A DNA stretch of 64,000 nucleotides. It comes from Rhodospirillales bacterium. Lineage in GTDB: Bacteria; Pseudomonadota; Alphaproteobacteria; Micavibrionales; Micavibrionaceae. The notes below the pieces were generated by a model that did no database searches, had not been told where the DNA came from, and saw only the letters and a program-made list of their open reading frames with translations. The stretch lies in NCBI GenBank assembly GCA_023898765.1, contig CP060238.1, forward strand, positions 1,240,001 through 1,304,000, written 5' to 3'. Made by a program: the position numbers and the translations under genes. Positions 1 through 8,054 of the stretch are shown here, piece after piece (position 1 is the stretch's first letter; the number at the start of each line of letters is the position of its first letter).

Positions 1-894
1 GGGCACAATTTTGTCTTTGAAGGGGCCGGGCAGGCGCACATGGTCTTTTTCCGTCGTCAGGAGCCGGGCGCCGCTTTTTTCCGCTTCCCGGAGCAGAAGA
101 GCCAGATCCTCGGGCCGGTAAGGATGATGGTCCGGAAAGCTGTGAAAGGACTGAATTTCTATCCCGTTTTTCCGAAGCGTTTTTTCAAATTTTTCCGGCC
201 GCCCCAGTCCGGCAAAGGCGATGCAGGGGCCTTCGGGCAGGTCCGTCTTCCGGGGCGTGATGGCGGCCCTGAAGACGGGCAGGTTTGTTTTGAAAGGCAG
301 GGTTTCCCCGACGAGGAGGATGGCGTCTGTGCGGGCCAGTATGTCTTTCAGGGGCTCCCTTAAAGGGCCGGCGGGCAGCAGCTTCCCGTTTCCGAGTCCC
401 TGCGCTTCATCGACCACCATCAGGCTGAGCGTTTTTTCGAGTTGCCTGTTTTGCAGGCCGTCATCCATCAGGATCAGGTCGGCGCCGCCGAGTTCCGCCA
501 TCTGGGCGCCATATCCCCGGTTGGCGCAAACGCAGGTCATGGCTTTGGATACGAGCAGGAGGGCTTCGTCTCCGACATCTTCATATGTATGGTGGTCGGG
601 CGAGACCATGGTGGGTCCTTTCAGGCGTCCCCCATAGCCCCGCGTCAGGATCAGCGGGCTTTGCGTCAGGCCGCCTTCCAGCAACAGGTCCGTCAGGGCG
701 AGGACCGCAGGCGTTTTCCCGCTGCCGCCCGCGACGGCATTGCCGACGCACAAAATGGGGAGCTTTGACGTATAGGGGGTCTTTTGGCGGGCCTGATGGA
801 TTTTATGTCCGGCCAGATAGAGGCAGGACAGGGGGGACAGCAGGGTCGAAAGCGCGGAAGGTTTTTCCCAGAATTTCGGTGTTTTAAGCCGCAT
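1..894 (-). CDS. lpxK: Tetraacyldisaccharide 4'-kinase, C-terminus cut by window edge
   Basis: Reading the minus strand from the ATG at 894 gives an open frame that runs off the window at base 1 (about 297 residues visible). LpxK phosphorylates the 4' position of the lipid A disaccharide at the inner membrane. Visible are an N-terminal hydrophobic stretch (about residues 12-30), the P-loop GNAVAGGSGKT at about 51-61 (the family usually has GNLTVGGTGKTP), and a later LTRGYGG-like segment. The start overlaps the waaA stop by 11 bp, so translation is probably coupled. The neighbouring Kdo transferase acts in the same lipid A pathway, which supports the call. Confidence 0.93.
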   Translation of the reverse strand, partial: MRLKTPKFWEKPSALSTLLSPLSCLYLAGHKIHQARQKTPYTSKLPILCVGNAVAGGSGKTPAVLALTDLLLEGGLTQSPLILTRGYGGRLKGPTMVSPDHHTYEDVGDEALLLVSKAMTCVCANRGYGAQMAELGGADLILMDDGLQNRQLEKTLSLMVVDEAQGLGNGKLLPAGPLREPLKDILARTDAILLVGETLPFKTNLPVFRAAITPRKTDLPEGPCIAFAGLGRPEKFEKTLRKNGIEIQSFHSFPDHHPYRPEDLALLLREAEKSGARLLTTEKDHVRLPGPFKDKIVP

Positions 895-2182
895 CTTTTT
901 GCTCCTGAATGTTTTCGAGCACCGGCGCCAGTTCTGTCAGGACGCGTTCAAGAACGCCTGTTTTCCGGTCTGCAAAATCTCTGGCTCTGGCCTGTGCGGT
1001 CTGGAGGGTATCGGCCTCCTTGAAAAAACGGGCGAGCGCGGTTTCCAGTTCCGCCTCGCTTTGGAGTTTGACGGCCGCGTTCTTTTCGATCATTTCATCA
1101 AAAATCTGTTTTTGAAACTGCACGTTCGGGCCGGTGAGAACGGCGCACCCGAGCTGCGCGGCCTCGACCGGGTTATGCCCGCCGCCGCCGTCCCGGCTGA
1201 AGGAACGGCCGATCACCGCGACGGGGCAAAGGCGGTAAAACAGGCCCAGCTCTCCCAACGTGTCGGCGATATAAATTTCCTCGCCGCTGCCGGGGGCGTG
1301 ACGCTCTTGTCCGCGCAAGGCGCATGTCAGGCCGGCTGTCCGGCAGGCGGTTAAAATTTCGTCCCGGCGGTCGGGGTGGCGCGGGACAATGACGCTCAGC
1401 AGGTCCGGGACCGTTTCTTTCAAAGCGCTGTGAACGCGGCAGGCGAGGTCCTCTTCGCCGGCGTGGGTGCTGGCATAGAGCCATACGGGCCGGCTGCCGA
1501 GGGCTTTTTGAAGCCTGCCCAGTTCCTCTTCGTCGCAGGGCAGGGGGGCGGCGGCGTATTTTAAATTGTCCGTGACGGTCACGTTTTTTCCGCCGAGGCT
1601 TTCATAAGCGTCCGCATCTTTTTGCGTCTGGGCCAGAATGAGCGAAAAGCTGCTTAGGATGTTTTGGGCAAAAGGCTTTACGATTTTCCAGTGACGAAAG
1701 GATTTTTGGGACATGCGCGCATTCACAAGGACGGCGGGGATATGCTTGTCCTGAATCTGCGCAAGCATGTTCGGCCAGAGCTCCGATTCCATCCAGAGGG
1801 CGGCATCGGGCTTCCAGTGGTCTAAAAACCGTTTTGTCCAGCGCGGATGGTCCAGCGGCGCGAACTGGTGAAGGGCGCGTTCGGGCAGGCGTTTCTCCAT
1901 AAGACGGGCGGAGGTGAGCGTTCCTGTCGTTACGAGAATATGAAGGGCCGTATTCTGCGCCAAAAGGGCGTCGATCAGGACAAGGGCCGACTGGGCCTCG
2001 CCAACGCTTGCCGCATGGACCCAGAAGAGCGGGCCGTGCGGGCGCGCCTTCTGCGCCGTTCCTTTCCGCTCGCCGAGGCGCTTTCCATCTTCTTTCCCCG
2101 CGCGCAGCCGCCTTTCCAGCAAAAGCGAAAGGGCAGGGCCGCTGAGGCTTGTCAGGGTTTTATATAAAAATTGCGTCATCAT
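884..2182 (-). CDS. waaA: 3-deoxy-D-manno-octulosonic acid (Kdo) transferase
   Basis: 432 residues, a normal length for the family. WaaA transfers Kdo from CMP-Kdo onto lipid IVA at the cytoplasmic face of the inner membrane. The N-terminal glycosyltransferase motif HAASVGEAQSA is at about 56-66, with the probable catalytic Glu at 62; ESELWPN is at about 132-138. The C-terminal domain carries a Gly-rich GGGGHNPVEAA motif. Two adjacent ATG codons (2182 and 2179) could start it. No clear ribosome binding site is visible because a hairpin lies 4-7 bases upstream. It overlaps lpxK downstream, making a two-gene lipid A unit. Confidence 0.95.
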   Translation of the reverse strand: MMTQFLYKTLTSLSGPALSLLLERRLRAGKEDGKRLGERKGTAQKARPHGPLFWVHAASVGEAQSALVLIDALLAQNTALHILVTTGTLTSARLMEKRLPERALHQFAPLDHPRWTKRFLDHWKPDAALWMESELWPNMLAQIQDKHIPAVLVNARMSQKSFRHWKIVKPFAQNILSSFSLILAQTQKDADAYESLGGKNVTVTDNLKYAAAPLPCDEEELGRLQKALGSRPVWLYASTHAGEEDLACRVHSALKETVPDLLSVIVPRHPDRRDEILTACRTAGLTCALRGQERHAPGSGEEIYIADTLGELGLFYRLCPVAVIGRSFSRDGGGGHNPVEAAQLGCAVLTGPNVQFQKQIFDEMIEKNAAVKLQSEAELETALARFFKEADTLQTAQARARDFADRKTGVLERVLTELAPVLENIQEQKDAA

Positions 2183-2185
2183 GCC

Positions 2186-2209
2186 AAAACAGCCCTGACA
2201 TTAGGGCTG
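2186..2209 (-). terminator. Hairpin with T-run just upstream of waaA
   Basis: Seven-base arms CAGCCCT (2190-2196) and AGGGCTG (2203-2209) around a 6-base loop. Read on the minus strand it is followed by TTTT. It lies between the secreted-protein gene ending at 2249 and the waaA start at 2182, so it may be a weak terminator or attenuator. It also occupies the place where a waaA ribosome binding site would be. Confidence 0.5.
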
Positions 2210-2248
2210 CTTGGACAGAAAATCAAAGGAAACTCGTATAAAGCCGGA

Positions 2249-3202
2249 TTATCTACACGATCCTCTTCGTGTGGATTTGCTGCTCGTCTGGTTTATTTTT
2301 CCATCCAGAAGATACGTACAGCCGGGGTTCGTACAGACATTGTCGACAACCTGCTCTTTTGTTCCGGACAGGATGACCATCACGCCGGTTTCCAGGGTTC
2401 CGACACAGGATCCCGGTTCCACCATTTTACGCACATCCTCATAGGCTTTTTTGAGCGGTTTTTCGAACTTGTATTTCATGTCGTTTTCGTTGATGGCGAT
2501 CTTGTTTGCATCGACCCATTCCTGCCCCTTGATCGGGTCGTCGCAATATTCCGGCCATTTCCGGACATCTCCGAAGACGTCGTACCCCGGAACCGTTTCG
2601 CCGCCTTCGGGGCCGGGTTTAAGGGTAATGAAGGGGTGGAGCCCGTCCGAGATTTTAAAAGGCTCTCCGTCAATGAAGTTGATGCATTTTGCCGCTTTCC
2701 AGACTTCCTTCATGACCTTGCAACTGTAACTCTTCATAGTCGTCGCATCGGTAATCGGGAAACTGTTTGTGATCCCCGGAGGATTTCTTAAGAGCGGAGA
2801 GCGCTCTGCAAAAAACTTATATTGGAAACTCCCTTTGAGATACTCCTTCAATGCATTGGTAACAACCAGTTGAAGCGCAATTTCCTGCGCGTGCGGGTGT
2901 TCCCCCCTTTTGATAATCTGTTTCCCGAAGTAATAAGTGTGGACGAAAATATCGCCCAGCCATTTCGCGCCGTGCGACACATATTTGTCAAAACAGGTAT
3001 ATTCCAGAACGCTGTCCGGTTTGAAAATCAGGTTCTGGTTTTGCATGATTTCGCGCTCTGCTTCCATCCATGCGCGTTCCTTCAGGGTCGTCCAGTAGTT
3101 CGGGTCGCAGGGCTGGGGCGCGATCTCCACGGCATAGCCCCGTGTCGTGCCACAGAATACGCCGAGGGCTAACGCAAAAAACAGAATAATATAATGTCGC
3201 AT
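2249..3202 (-). CDS. Secreted Cys-containing protein, paralogue A (unknown function)
   Basis: 317 residues from ATG 3202, chosen because AGGAAA sits 9 bases upstream; a GTG at 3211 is possible but too close to that site. A Sec-type signal peptide covers about residues 1-25. It is clearly related to the next gene upstream (3278-4201). Shared features are KPDSVLxYxCF near residue 60, a VWKAAxCxNF motif near the middle, and a Cys pair near the C-terminus (VCTNPGCTY here, VCSNVGCVY there). The conserved cysteines suggest periplasmic disulfides. No family was recognised and no function is assigned. Confidence 0.8.
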   Translation of the reverse strand: MRHYIILFFALALGVFCGTTRGYAVEIAPQPCDPNYWTTLKERAWMEAEREIMQNQNLIFKPDSVLEYTCFDKYVSHGAKWLGDIFVHTYYFGKQIIKRGEHPHAQEIALQLVVTNALKEYLKGSFQYKFFAERSPLLRNPPGITNSFPITDATTMKSYSCKVMKEVWKAAKCINFIDGEPFKISDGLHPFITLKPGPEGGETVPGYDVFGDVRKWPEYCDDPIKGQEWVDANKIAINENDMKYKFEKPLKKAYEDVRKMVEPGSCVGTLETGVMVILSGTKEQVVDNVCTNPGCTYLLDGKINQTSSKSTRRGSCR

Positions 3203-3277
3203 GGCAATCACTTTCCTGACTTTCTATTTTACCCGAAAAAGGGGCTTCGTGGCAAACAACTCTTTCATTTTAAAAGC

Positions 3278-4201
3278 TTACTGGCACTGTTTCTTGGTTT
3301 CCTCATCCGAATAGTTCTTTCCTTTGCTTTTATAAACGCAGCCGACATTGGAGCAAACGGCGTCCTTATAATCGTGTATTCTTCCTATTTGCCCTGCGGC
3401 CCTTACCCGGTAGACGAACACGCCGGTGGCGATGGTCCGGGGGCAGTTGCCGCCGCCTTCATTGAGCAGGTATTTCAAATGCGTTTTGACTTTAGAGAAT
3501 TTGGCATGGGCAAAGCCCTTGTTCTGGGCGATATCTATGTGCTCCTGTTCGATTCCCGTGTAATTGCATGGGATGTCGGGGGGATATTGGCGCGGATCGT
3601 ACCCGATCAGCTCTTCAAACTTGTAAAAAACCTTGGAGTCTTCGAAATTATTGCACTGCGCGGCTTTCCAGACGGTGTTCATAAGCTTGCAGTCGTCCAC
3701 TTTTCCCGGGATTTCGGTCGTGCCGCCGAGCATGGTGTGGTTGAAATTCGCGTTCAGGTAAGGCTTCATGGCGCTGCGCACGGCGGACGTAATGGCCATG
3801 TCCAGGGAGGTGCTGCCCAGGGCCGTCTTTGTGTAGACCGTTTTTTTCTTGGGATTGAACACGCTTTTTCCGTCGATAATGACGGGAAGTCCTCTCCAGT
3901 GGTCCGTTTCGCTGAAAACGGGGCCTGCGTATTTTTCCGTATACTGCAGGGCTTTTTCAAAGCAGCTATATTGCAAAACGCTGTCCGGCTTGGTGATAAA
4001 GGTCTGGTTCATAACGGTTTCGCGCCGGGCCTGCAGCGTGGCCTGGTTGTACATGGCGATCCATGTGTCGCTCGCGCAGCCGGTGAGGTCGTCGTCTTCG
4101 GCGTATGCTTTCGTTGCAACAAGGGCGGAGCAGAGCAATACCGCCGTACAAAAAAGAAGACGGAAAAGTTTTTCGGCGGTGTTATCTCTGGTGAGCATCA
4201 T
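3278..4201 (-). CDS. Secreted Cys-containing protein, paralogue B (unknown function)
   Basis: 307 residues with a signal peptide at about 1-35 (hydrophobic LLFCTAVLLCSALVATKAYA). It shares KPDSVLQYSCF, VWKAAQCNNF and VCSNVGCVY with its downstream neighbour, so the two arose by tandem duplication, although most of the rest has diverged. It ends in Cys-Gln. It probably belongs to a minus-strand operon running from DUF3126 towards waaA. Function is unknown; a periplasmic or surface role is inferred from the signal peptide and cysteines only. Confidence 0.8.
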   Translation of the reverse strand: MMLTRDNTAEKLFRLLFCTAVLLCSALVATKAYAEDDDLTGCASDTWIAMYNQATLQARRETVMNQTFITKPDSVLQYSCFEKALQYTEKYAGPVFSETDHWRGLPVIIDGKSVFNPKKKTVYTKTALGSTSLDMAITSAVRSAMKPYLNANFNHTMLGGTTEIPGKVDDCKLMNTVWKAAQCNNFEDSKVFYKFEELIGYDPRQYPPDIPCNYTGIEQEHIDIAQNKGFAHAKFSKVKTHLKYLLNEGGGNCPRTIATGVFVYRVRAAGQIGRIHDYKDAVCSNVGCVYKSKGKNYSDEETKKQCQ

Positions 4202-4214
4202 TTACCATTGTATC

Positions 4215-4694
4215 TTACTTTTCGGGTTCAAAGCGAAAAAGAAAGGGATTCCAGACGAATATTTCCTTGCGAAAGTCATTCTCGGGACGATTATAGACGA
4301 TTAACTTGCGGATGCCGTAGGTTTTTTTGTCGCTGACGACAATTTTTTTTGCCGGGATTTTGGTTAAAAAAGTCGGGGTTCGGCGCTTCAGCGCAATAAT
4401 CCAGTGGTTTTTCAGATCTGAGGATTTTGTTGATTTTACAAAATATTCCGGAACGTCGTCCCCGTTCAGGTCTGTTTTTGCGACGAGAAAGGGGCCTTTT
4501 TCGTTTGGATCGAGCGTTTCAACGAAGGCGGCGACAATCCGGCTTTTATAGTGGGACTCTGCGGGCTTAAAGATCAGGTTCTCACTGGCCCGCGCCGGGG
4601 CGGCTGTTACCAGCAAAACCAGAAGGAAGATCGGAAGGGCCTTATCAGGAAACCTGCGGCAGGTCGATATCGAGAATGGACATGTTGAAATCAT
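4215..4694 (-). CDS. Secreted protein with a DLNGDD acidic motif (unknown function)
   Basis: 159 residues from the ATG at 4694, preceded by GGAG 8-11 bases upstream; an in-frame start at 4730 lacks support. The start lies inside the 3' end of the DUF3126 gene (50-bp overlap in another frame). A hydrophobic segment FLLVLLVTAAPARA is a signal peptide. The motif DLNGDDVPEYFVK resembles calcium-binding loops of VCBS or dockerin type. It also has NLIFKPAES near the mature N-terminus, echoing NLIFKPDSV of paralogue A downstream. It ends 13 bp before paralogue B starts. Confidence 0.75.
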   Translation of the reverse strand: MISTCPFSISTCRRFPDKALPIFLLVLLVTAAPARASENLIFKPAESHYKSRIVAAFVETLDPNEKGPFLVAKTDLNGDDVPEYFVKSTKSSDLKNHWIIALKRRTPTFLTKIPAKKIVVSDKKTYGIRKLIVYNRPENDFRKEIFVWNPFLFRFEPEK

Positions 4695-4869
4695 AGGAGG
4701 TTTCTCCTTCATCCACCGTTTTGTAAACAAGGCCCAGAAACTCGCCGTTCATCAGAATCTCGATCGAATCGGGGGTCTGGGCGCGGGGGCGCACGGCGAG
4801 ATTGTCGTTGCTGAAGGTGCTGCGCAAATAGGCCTGGACTCTGACGAGTTCGTCGGGGGAGAATTCCAT
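4645..4869 (-). CDS. DUF3126 family protein
   Basis: 74 residues, a small cytosolic protein of a family found mainly in alphaproteobacteria. It starts MEFSPDELVRVQAYLRSTF and has the conserved pattern of an N-terminal helix followed by beta strands (IEILMNGEFLGLVYKTVDEGE). It starts 28 bp after olsA ends and overlaps the next gene, so it is in the same minus-strand transcription unit. Its function is not known. Confidence 0.88.
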   Translation of the reverse strand: MEFSPDELVRVQAYLRSTFSNDNLAVRPRAQTPDSIEILMNGEFLGLVYKTVDEGETSYDFNMSILDIDLPQVS

Positions 4870-4896
4870 GATGTCTTTCCTCTTTCGTTTCAGATG

Positions 4897-5655
4897 TTAA
4901 TTAGGCGGATTTTCTGCGGAAATCAACCCCTTTACGCACTCTTCGTAACAATCCTGCGCCAGCTTTTTCCGGTCCGTATAGTCTTTGGCGGTGCGGGGCG
5001 CCGCGAAGGTTATGCAGATATCCACACCCCGGCTTTTGGCAAATTGCCAAAGATGGGGGGCAAGGTCCATGTCGCCGTACCAGGCGTACAGATCCCGGTT
5101 GAGCGGTGCGGCCCGGTCGGTGCGGAGCAGGCTGATGGTAAAAGTCTGGACTGTGATATCCTTGTTTAAAACCGGCGCAAAATAGCTTGATTTAAAAGGG
5201 AGAACAGCCTCTCCGGTACTGGATGTTCCTTCCGGGAAGAGAACGAGGTGCTTTAAGAGTTCCAGACGGTGTTCAACCGTGTCCTGCCCTTCGATCGTTC
5301 CCTGCCGGGACCGCTCGACAAAGGCGGTGCGTTGCAGTTTGGCCAGCAATCCGAAAAGGGGCCAGCCGGCGACTTCTTTCTTGGCGATGAAGGAAATCGG
5401 CAGGGCGGCGCCGATCAGGGGAATGTCGAGATAGGACAAATGATTTCCGACAAAAAGCGTCCGGCCTTTCAGGCAGGGTGTGCCTTTGATTTTGTATCTT
5501 ATGCCAAACAGGGGGCAGACGCATTTTAGAAAGATATGCGGCGGAATTTGCCCTTTTTCCTGAAAAAACAGGAGGGTAAGAGCCTGCACCGGAATGACAA
5601 TGGCGCAGTAGATAAGGAAAACACACAGTTTGAGGACGGCAATGACGGAGCGCAT
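4897..5655 (-). CDS. olsA: 1-acyl-sn-glycerol-3-phosphate acyltransferase (OlsA/PlsC-like)
   Basis: 252 residues from ATG 5655, which lies two bases after the olsB stop. PlsC-type membrane acyltransferase: a hydrophobic N-terminus (about 4-31), the catalytic HX4D block NHLSYLD at 71-77, and the phosphate-binding FPEGTSSTG at 140-148. Adjacency to an OlsB-type N-acyltransferase indicates the O-acyl step converting lyso-ornithine lipid to ornithine lipid. An ordinary phosphatidic-acid-forming PlsC remains possible, since the two share all motifs. Confidence 0.85.
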   Translation of the reverse strand: MRSVIAVLKLCVFLIYCAIVIPVQALTLLFFQEKGQIPPHIFLKCVCPLFGIRYKIKGTPCLKGRTLFVGNHLSYLDIPLIGAALPISFIAKKEVAGWPLFGLLAKLQRTAFVERSRQGTIEGQDTVEHRLELLKHLVLFPEGTSSTGEAVLPFKSSYFAPVLNKDITVQTFTISLLRTDRAAPLNRDLYAWYGDMDLAPHLWQFAKSRGVDICITFAAPRTAKDYTDRKKLAQDCYEECVKGLISAENPPN

Positions 5656-5657
5656 GG

Positions 5658-6470
5658 CTATCTGGTTCCGCTTTTGAGGGGGATGATCTTCTTTGTAATC
5701 CGTTCGTAATGCTTGGTGTATTTTTCGCTCAGGTGGTCGGTCGGCAGGACGATACACACATCCGTCGTGTTGAATTGTTCGTCGACCACGGCCCCGTCGC
5801 CGATAGAGGCGCCGAGGCGCAGATATCCTTTGACGAGAGGAGGCAGCCGCCGGACGACTTCCCGGGGGTCGATATCTTCTTTGGCGCAGAGATTCATGTC
5901 CACATAGCGCCCGGGCAGGGCTTTGGGGCGCAGGTCGTCCGAAGCCAGGTGGTAATGGTAGAGATAGGCCAGTTCCTGCGCGTGCTCGTCTATATTTGTG
6001 CCGTGCAGGCTCGCGCAGCCAAACATAAGCTCGATATTGTGATCGACGACATAATGCACAATGCCGCCCCAGAGTTTCTGCAGGACCGGGCGCGTCCGGT
6101 AAGGCGGCAAAACGCAGGAGCGCCCGAGTTCAAGAAGGCTCGTGTCGCTGTTCAGAAGGGGGGCGATGTCGTACTCGCCGCTTGTGTAAAACCGGCCATA
6201 TTTGTCCGCGATTTCGCGGCGCAGGAGGCGATAAGTTCCGACAAGCCTGTCCGGCCCTTCGGGCAGGTCGTGGTCAATAACGATCAGGTGATCCGTGATG
6301 GCGTCATATTCGTCGATATCCCGCTTTTTGCGGGCCATGTCTTCGGTCGGGATCGCGCCATATTCTTCGTAGAAAACCTTGTAACGCAGGCGCTGTGAGG
6401 CTTCAATTTCATCCTCGTTTTCCGCCAGGCGGACTTCGATCGATTCAATGTCGGTGCAGGTATCAGCCAT
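5658..6470 (-). CDS. olsB: L-ornithine N(alpha)-acyltransferase, OlsB-like
   Basis: About 270 residues from ATG 6470 (a GTG at 6482 is an alternative). GNAT-fold family of OlsB and autoinducer-synthase-like proteins: SQRLRYKVFYEEYG near residue 30, DHLIVID and VGTYRLLRR, LELGRSCVLPPYR near 118, and LFGCASLHGT-like MFGCASLHGT near 155. OlsB makes lyso-ornithine lipid from ornithine and 3-hydroxyacyl-ACP. It is directly followed by the O-acyltransferase gene, the usual olsBA arrangement. The phosphorus-free membrane lipid produced is often phosphate-regulated, but no Pho box was identified here. Confidence 0.87.
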   Translation of the reverse strand: MADTCTDIESIEVRLAENEDEIEASQRLRYKVFYEEYGAIPTEDMARKKRDIDEYDAITDHLIVIDHDLPEGPDRLVGTYRLLRREIADKYGRFYTSGEYDIAPLLNSDTSLLELGRSCVLPPYRTRPVLQKLWGGIVHYVVDHNIELMFGCASLHGTNIDEHAQELAYLYHYHLASDDLRPKALPGRYVDMNLCAKEDIDPREVVRRLPPLVKGYLRLGASIGDGAVVDEQFNTTDVCIVLPTDHLSEKYTKHYERITKKIIPLKSGTR

Positions 6471-6594
6471 GAAGCCTGACACTAATAGCTGTTTCCGAAG
6501 ATATCTAGTCCTTTTTCGCTCGCGTTTTCTGTAGCTTTTGCGGTAAAAGGGGGGCGGTATCTGAAAAGGCTTTAATTTAAAAGGCTTTCATAAT

Positions 6595-6671
6595 GTCCTC
6601 GTAGCTCAGTTGGATAGAGCACCAGTTTCCTAAATTGGGTGTCGGAGGTTCGAGTCCTCTCGGGGACGCCA
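6595..6671 (+). tRNA. tRNA-Arg (anticodon CCT)
   Basis: 77 nt with CCA encoded at 6669-6671. The acceptor stem pairs GTCCTCG (6595-6601) with CGGGGAC (6661-6667), with one T-G pair. The D arm is GCTC...GAGC. The anticodon stem CCAGT/ATTGG encloses the loop TTCCTAA, giving anticodon CCT (reads AGG). The T arm is GGAGG-TTCGAGT-CCTCT. Its 3' end is duplicated 118 bp downstream. Confidence 0.96.
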
Positions 6672-6815
6672 TTTACGGCAAGAGCGATACCGGTAAGTGC
6701 GTTACCGGAATTGCGATGCGGCCCACCTCCGTCTTTTTATAAAAGCATCACGAACGTGATGCGGGGTTCGAGTCCTCTCGGGGACGCCATTTACGGCAAG
6801 AGCGATACCGGTAAG
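6647..6815 (+). repeat. 51-bp direct repeat carrying the tRNA-Arg(CCT) 3' end
   Basis: Bases 6647-6697 and 6765-6815 are identical (51 bp). After one mismatch a further GCGTTA is shared, so the similarity extends to about 58 bp. Each copy carries the T-loop-to-CCA half of the tRNA plus its 3' flank. The spacer contains a hairpin GCATCAC-GAAC-GTGATGC. The second copy has no 5' half of a tRNA, so it is a tRNA-end fragment, either an attachment-site scar or a decayed tandem tRNA. Nothing else was found in 6483-6830. Confidence 0.9.
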
Positions 6816-6830
6816 GGCGTTAGCGCGGTT

Positions 6831-8054
6831 TTACCTCCCGCCGCAACTGCTGCCGCTGCTTTTGGTGAAAAAGGCGGTTCCGTCGTCGGGAGGAGGAAAG
6901 ACCGGTTTAGGCGCGCTTCCGCAGGCGCCGCTCTGTCCGCCGGCCGGGGTCCCCCGGCTTTTCTTCAGGGGATATCCTTGTTCATCCACGACATTTCCGC
7001 AATCGGCGACGCCCATTTCTTCGCGTATTTTTTCTTCTTTTTGACGGCGTTCCTCGACAAGGCGGAGAAAGCCCTGTTCTGCGGCAAGCTCGATCAGCGA
7101 CTGGTTAGGGGCGCTCAGGATGAAGGTTTCGACATTTTTTACAATCTGGCCGTCCTGCAAATCTTCCGGCGGGTTCAGGAGAACAGGCGTTTCCATCCCG
7201 ATGGTATATTCCGCTTCGTAATATTTGTCTCCGTCCATCAGGCGCGGGGCGGCGTGGCGCCTGAGCGTAAAAGAGCCGTCTGCGTTTGGAAGCGTTATCC
7301 AGATATAGCGGTCCCCCTTGTCGGTGGACACGAGCGTTTCATAAGGCAGGCGCCGGACGAAGTCCCTGTCTTCGAGAAGGATGCGGGCTTTGTAATTTTC
7401 AATATCTTTCAGGGGGGCCTTTTTTGCGGCTTCCTGCGCGAGATCTTCGCATGAATCGTCACGCTTCCCATAAAAATTGCTCTCTAACGATAACGCTTCG
7501 TTTTCCGGGCCGGTATCCTCCGGGGCGGTGTTGGCAGGAGCCATTTCGTCCGGTTGATCCGGCTTGTCCTGTGCATCCGGCTGGGCGGTCGTTTCGGCTT
7601 CCGTCACATCCTCCTCCGCCGCATTGTTTTCCTGTTCATCCGTATCAAAAGCCACAAGATTAAATGTGACAACGGTGTTTTCCCCTTCAACCGTGACGGC
7701 TTCTATGGCGCCGGGAACGGGGTGAGGGGCCTCATTCCGGTCGTAGAAAATGACGCGCTGCCCGACCTTGACGTCCTTCGCTTTTTCATTCGGAAGCGCC
7801 GCCGTTACCTTCTCCTGCCGGATCTCAAGAGGGCCGGTATAAACCGTTCTGGAAAGGGGGCCGATGCTGGGAACAACGGAGATGTAGGTCAGGTTTTTGT
7901 TTTGGTGTTGAGCGGTCAGCTTTTCCGCCCATTGGGAGGGGAAAAGCGCGGCAAGGTCATCTGTTGAGGATATTTTATAGCCAACGCCGAAACCGCAGGC
8001 CCCGATGATAATAAGGAGAAGGGCGATCGCGGCGGTTTTCGATGTTGAGGACAC
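6831..8054 (-). CDS. Membrane-anchored periplasmic protein of unknown function
   Basis: 407 residues starting with GTG (8054), whose G is the last base of the upstream gene's TAG; this one-base overlap implies coupled translation. One N-terminal transmembrane segment (about 8-26, AIALLLIIIGACGFGVGY) is followed by a beta-rich region (VGQRVIFYD...PGAIEAVTVEGENTVVTF, about 98-137) resembling the barrel of HlyD-type adaptors. Then come an acidic Pro/Glu-rich linker (about 140-200), a second globular region, and a Cys- and Gly-containing tail. No known family was recognised. It is paired with the OmpA-like gene. Confidence 0.8.
   Translation of the reverse strand: MSSTSKTAAIALLLIIIGACGFGVGYKISSTDDLAALFPSQWAEKLTAQHQNKNLTYISVVPSIGPLSRTVYTGPLEIRQEKVTAALPNEKAKDVKVGQRVIFYDRNEAPHPVPGAIEAVTVEGENTVVTFNLVAFDTDEQENNAAEEDVTEAETTAQPDAQDKPDQPDEMAPANTAPEDTGPENEALSLESNFYGKRDDSCEDLAQEAAKKAPLKDIENYKARILLEDRDFVRRLPYETLVSTDKGDRYIWITLPNADGSFTLRRHAAPRLMDGDKYYEAEYTIGMETPVLLNPPEDLQDGQIVKNVETFILSAPNQSLIELAAEQGFLRLVEERRQKEEKIREEMGVADCGNVVDEQGYPLKKSRGTPAGGQSGACGSAPKPVFPPPDDGTAFFTKSSGSSCGGR

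Noticed and set aside
6765..6792. A second tRNA
   Set aside because: Only the T arm and acceptor 3' half are present; no D arm, anticodon or 5' acceptor half could be found.
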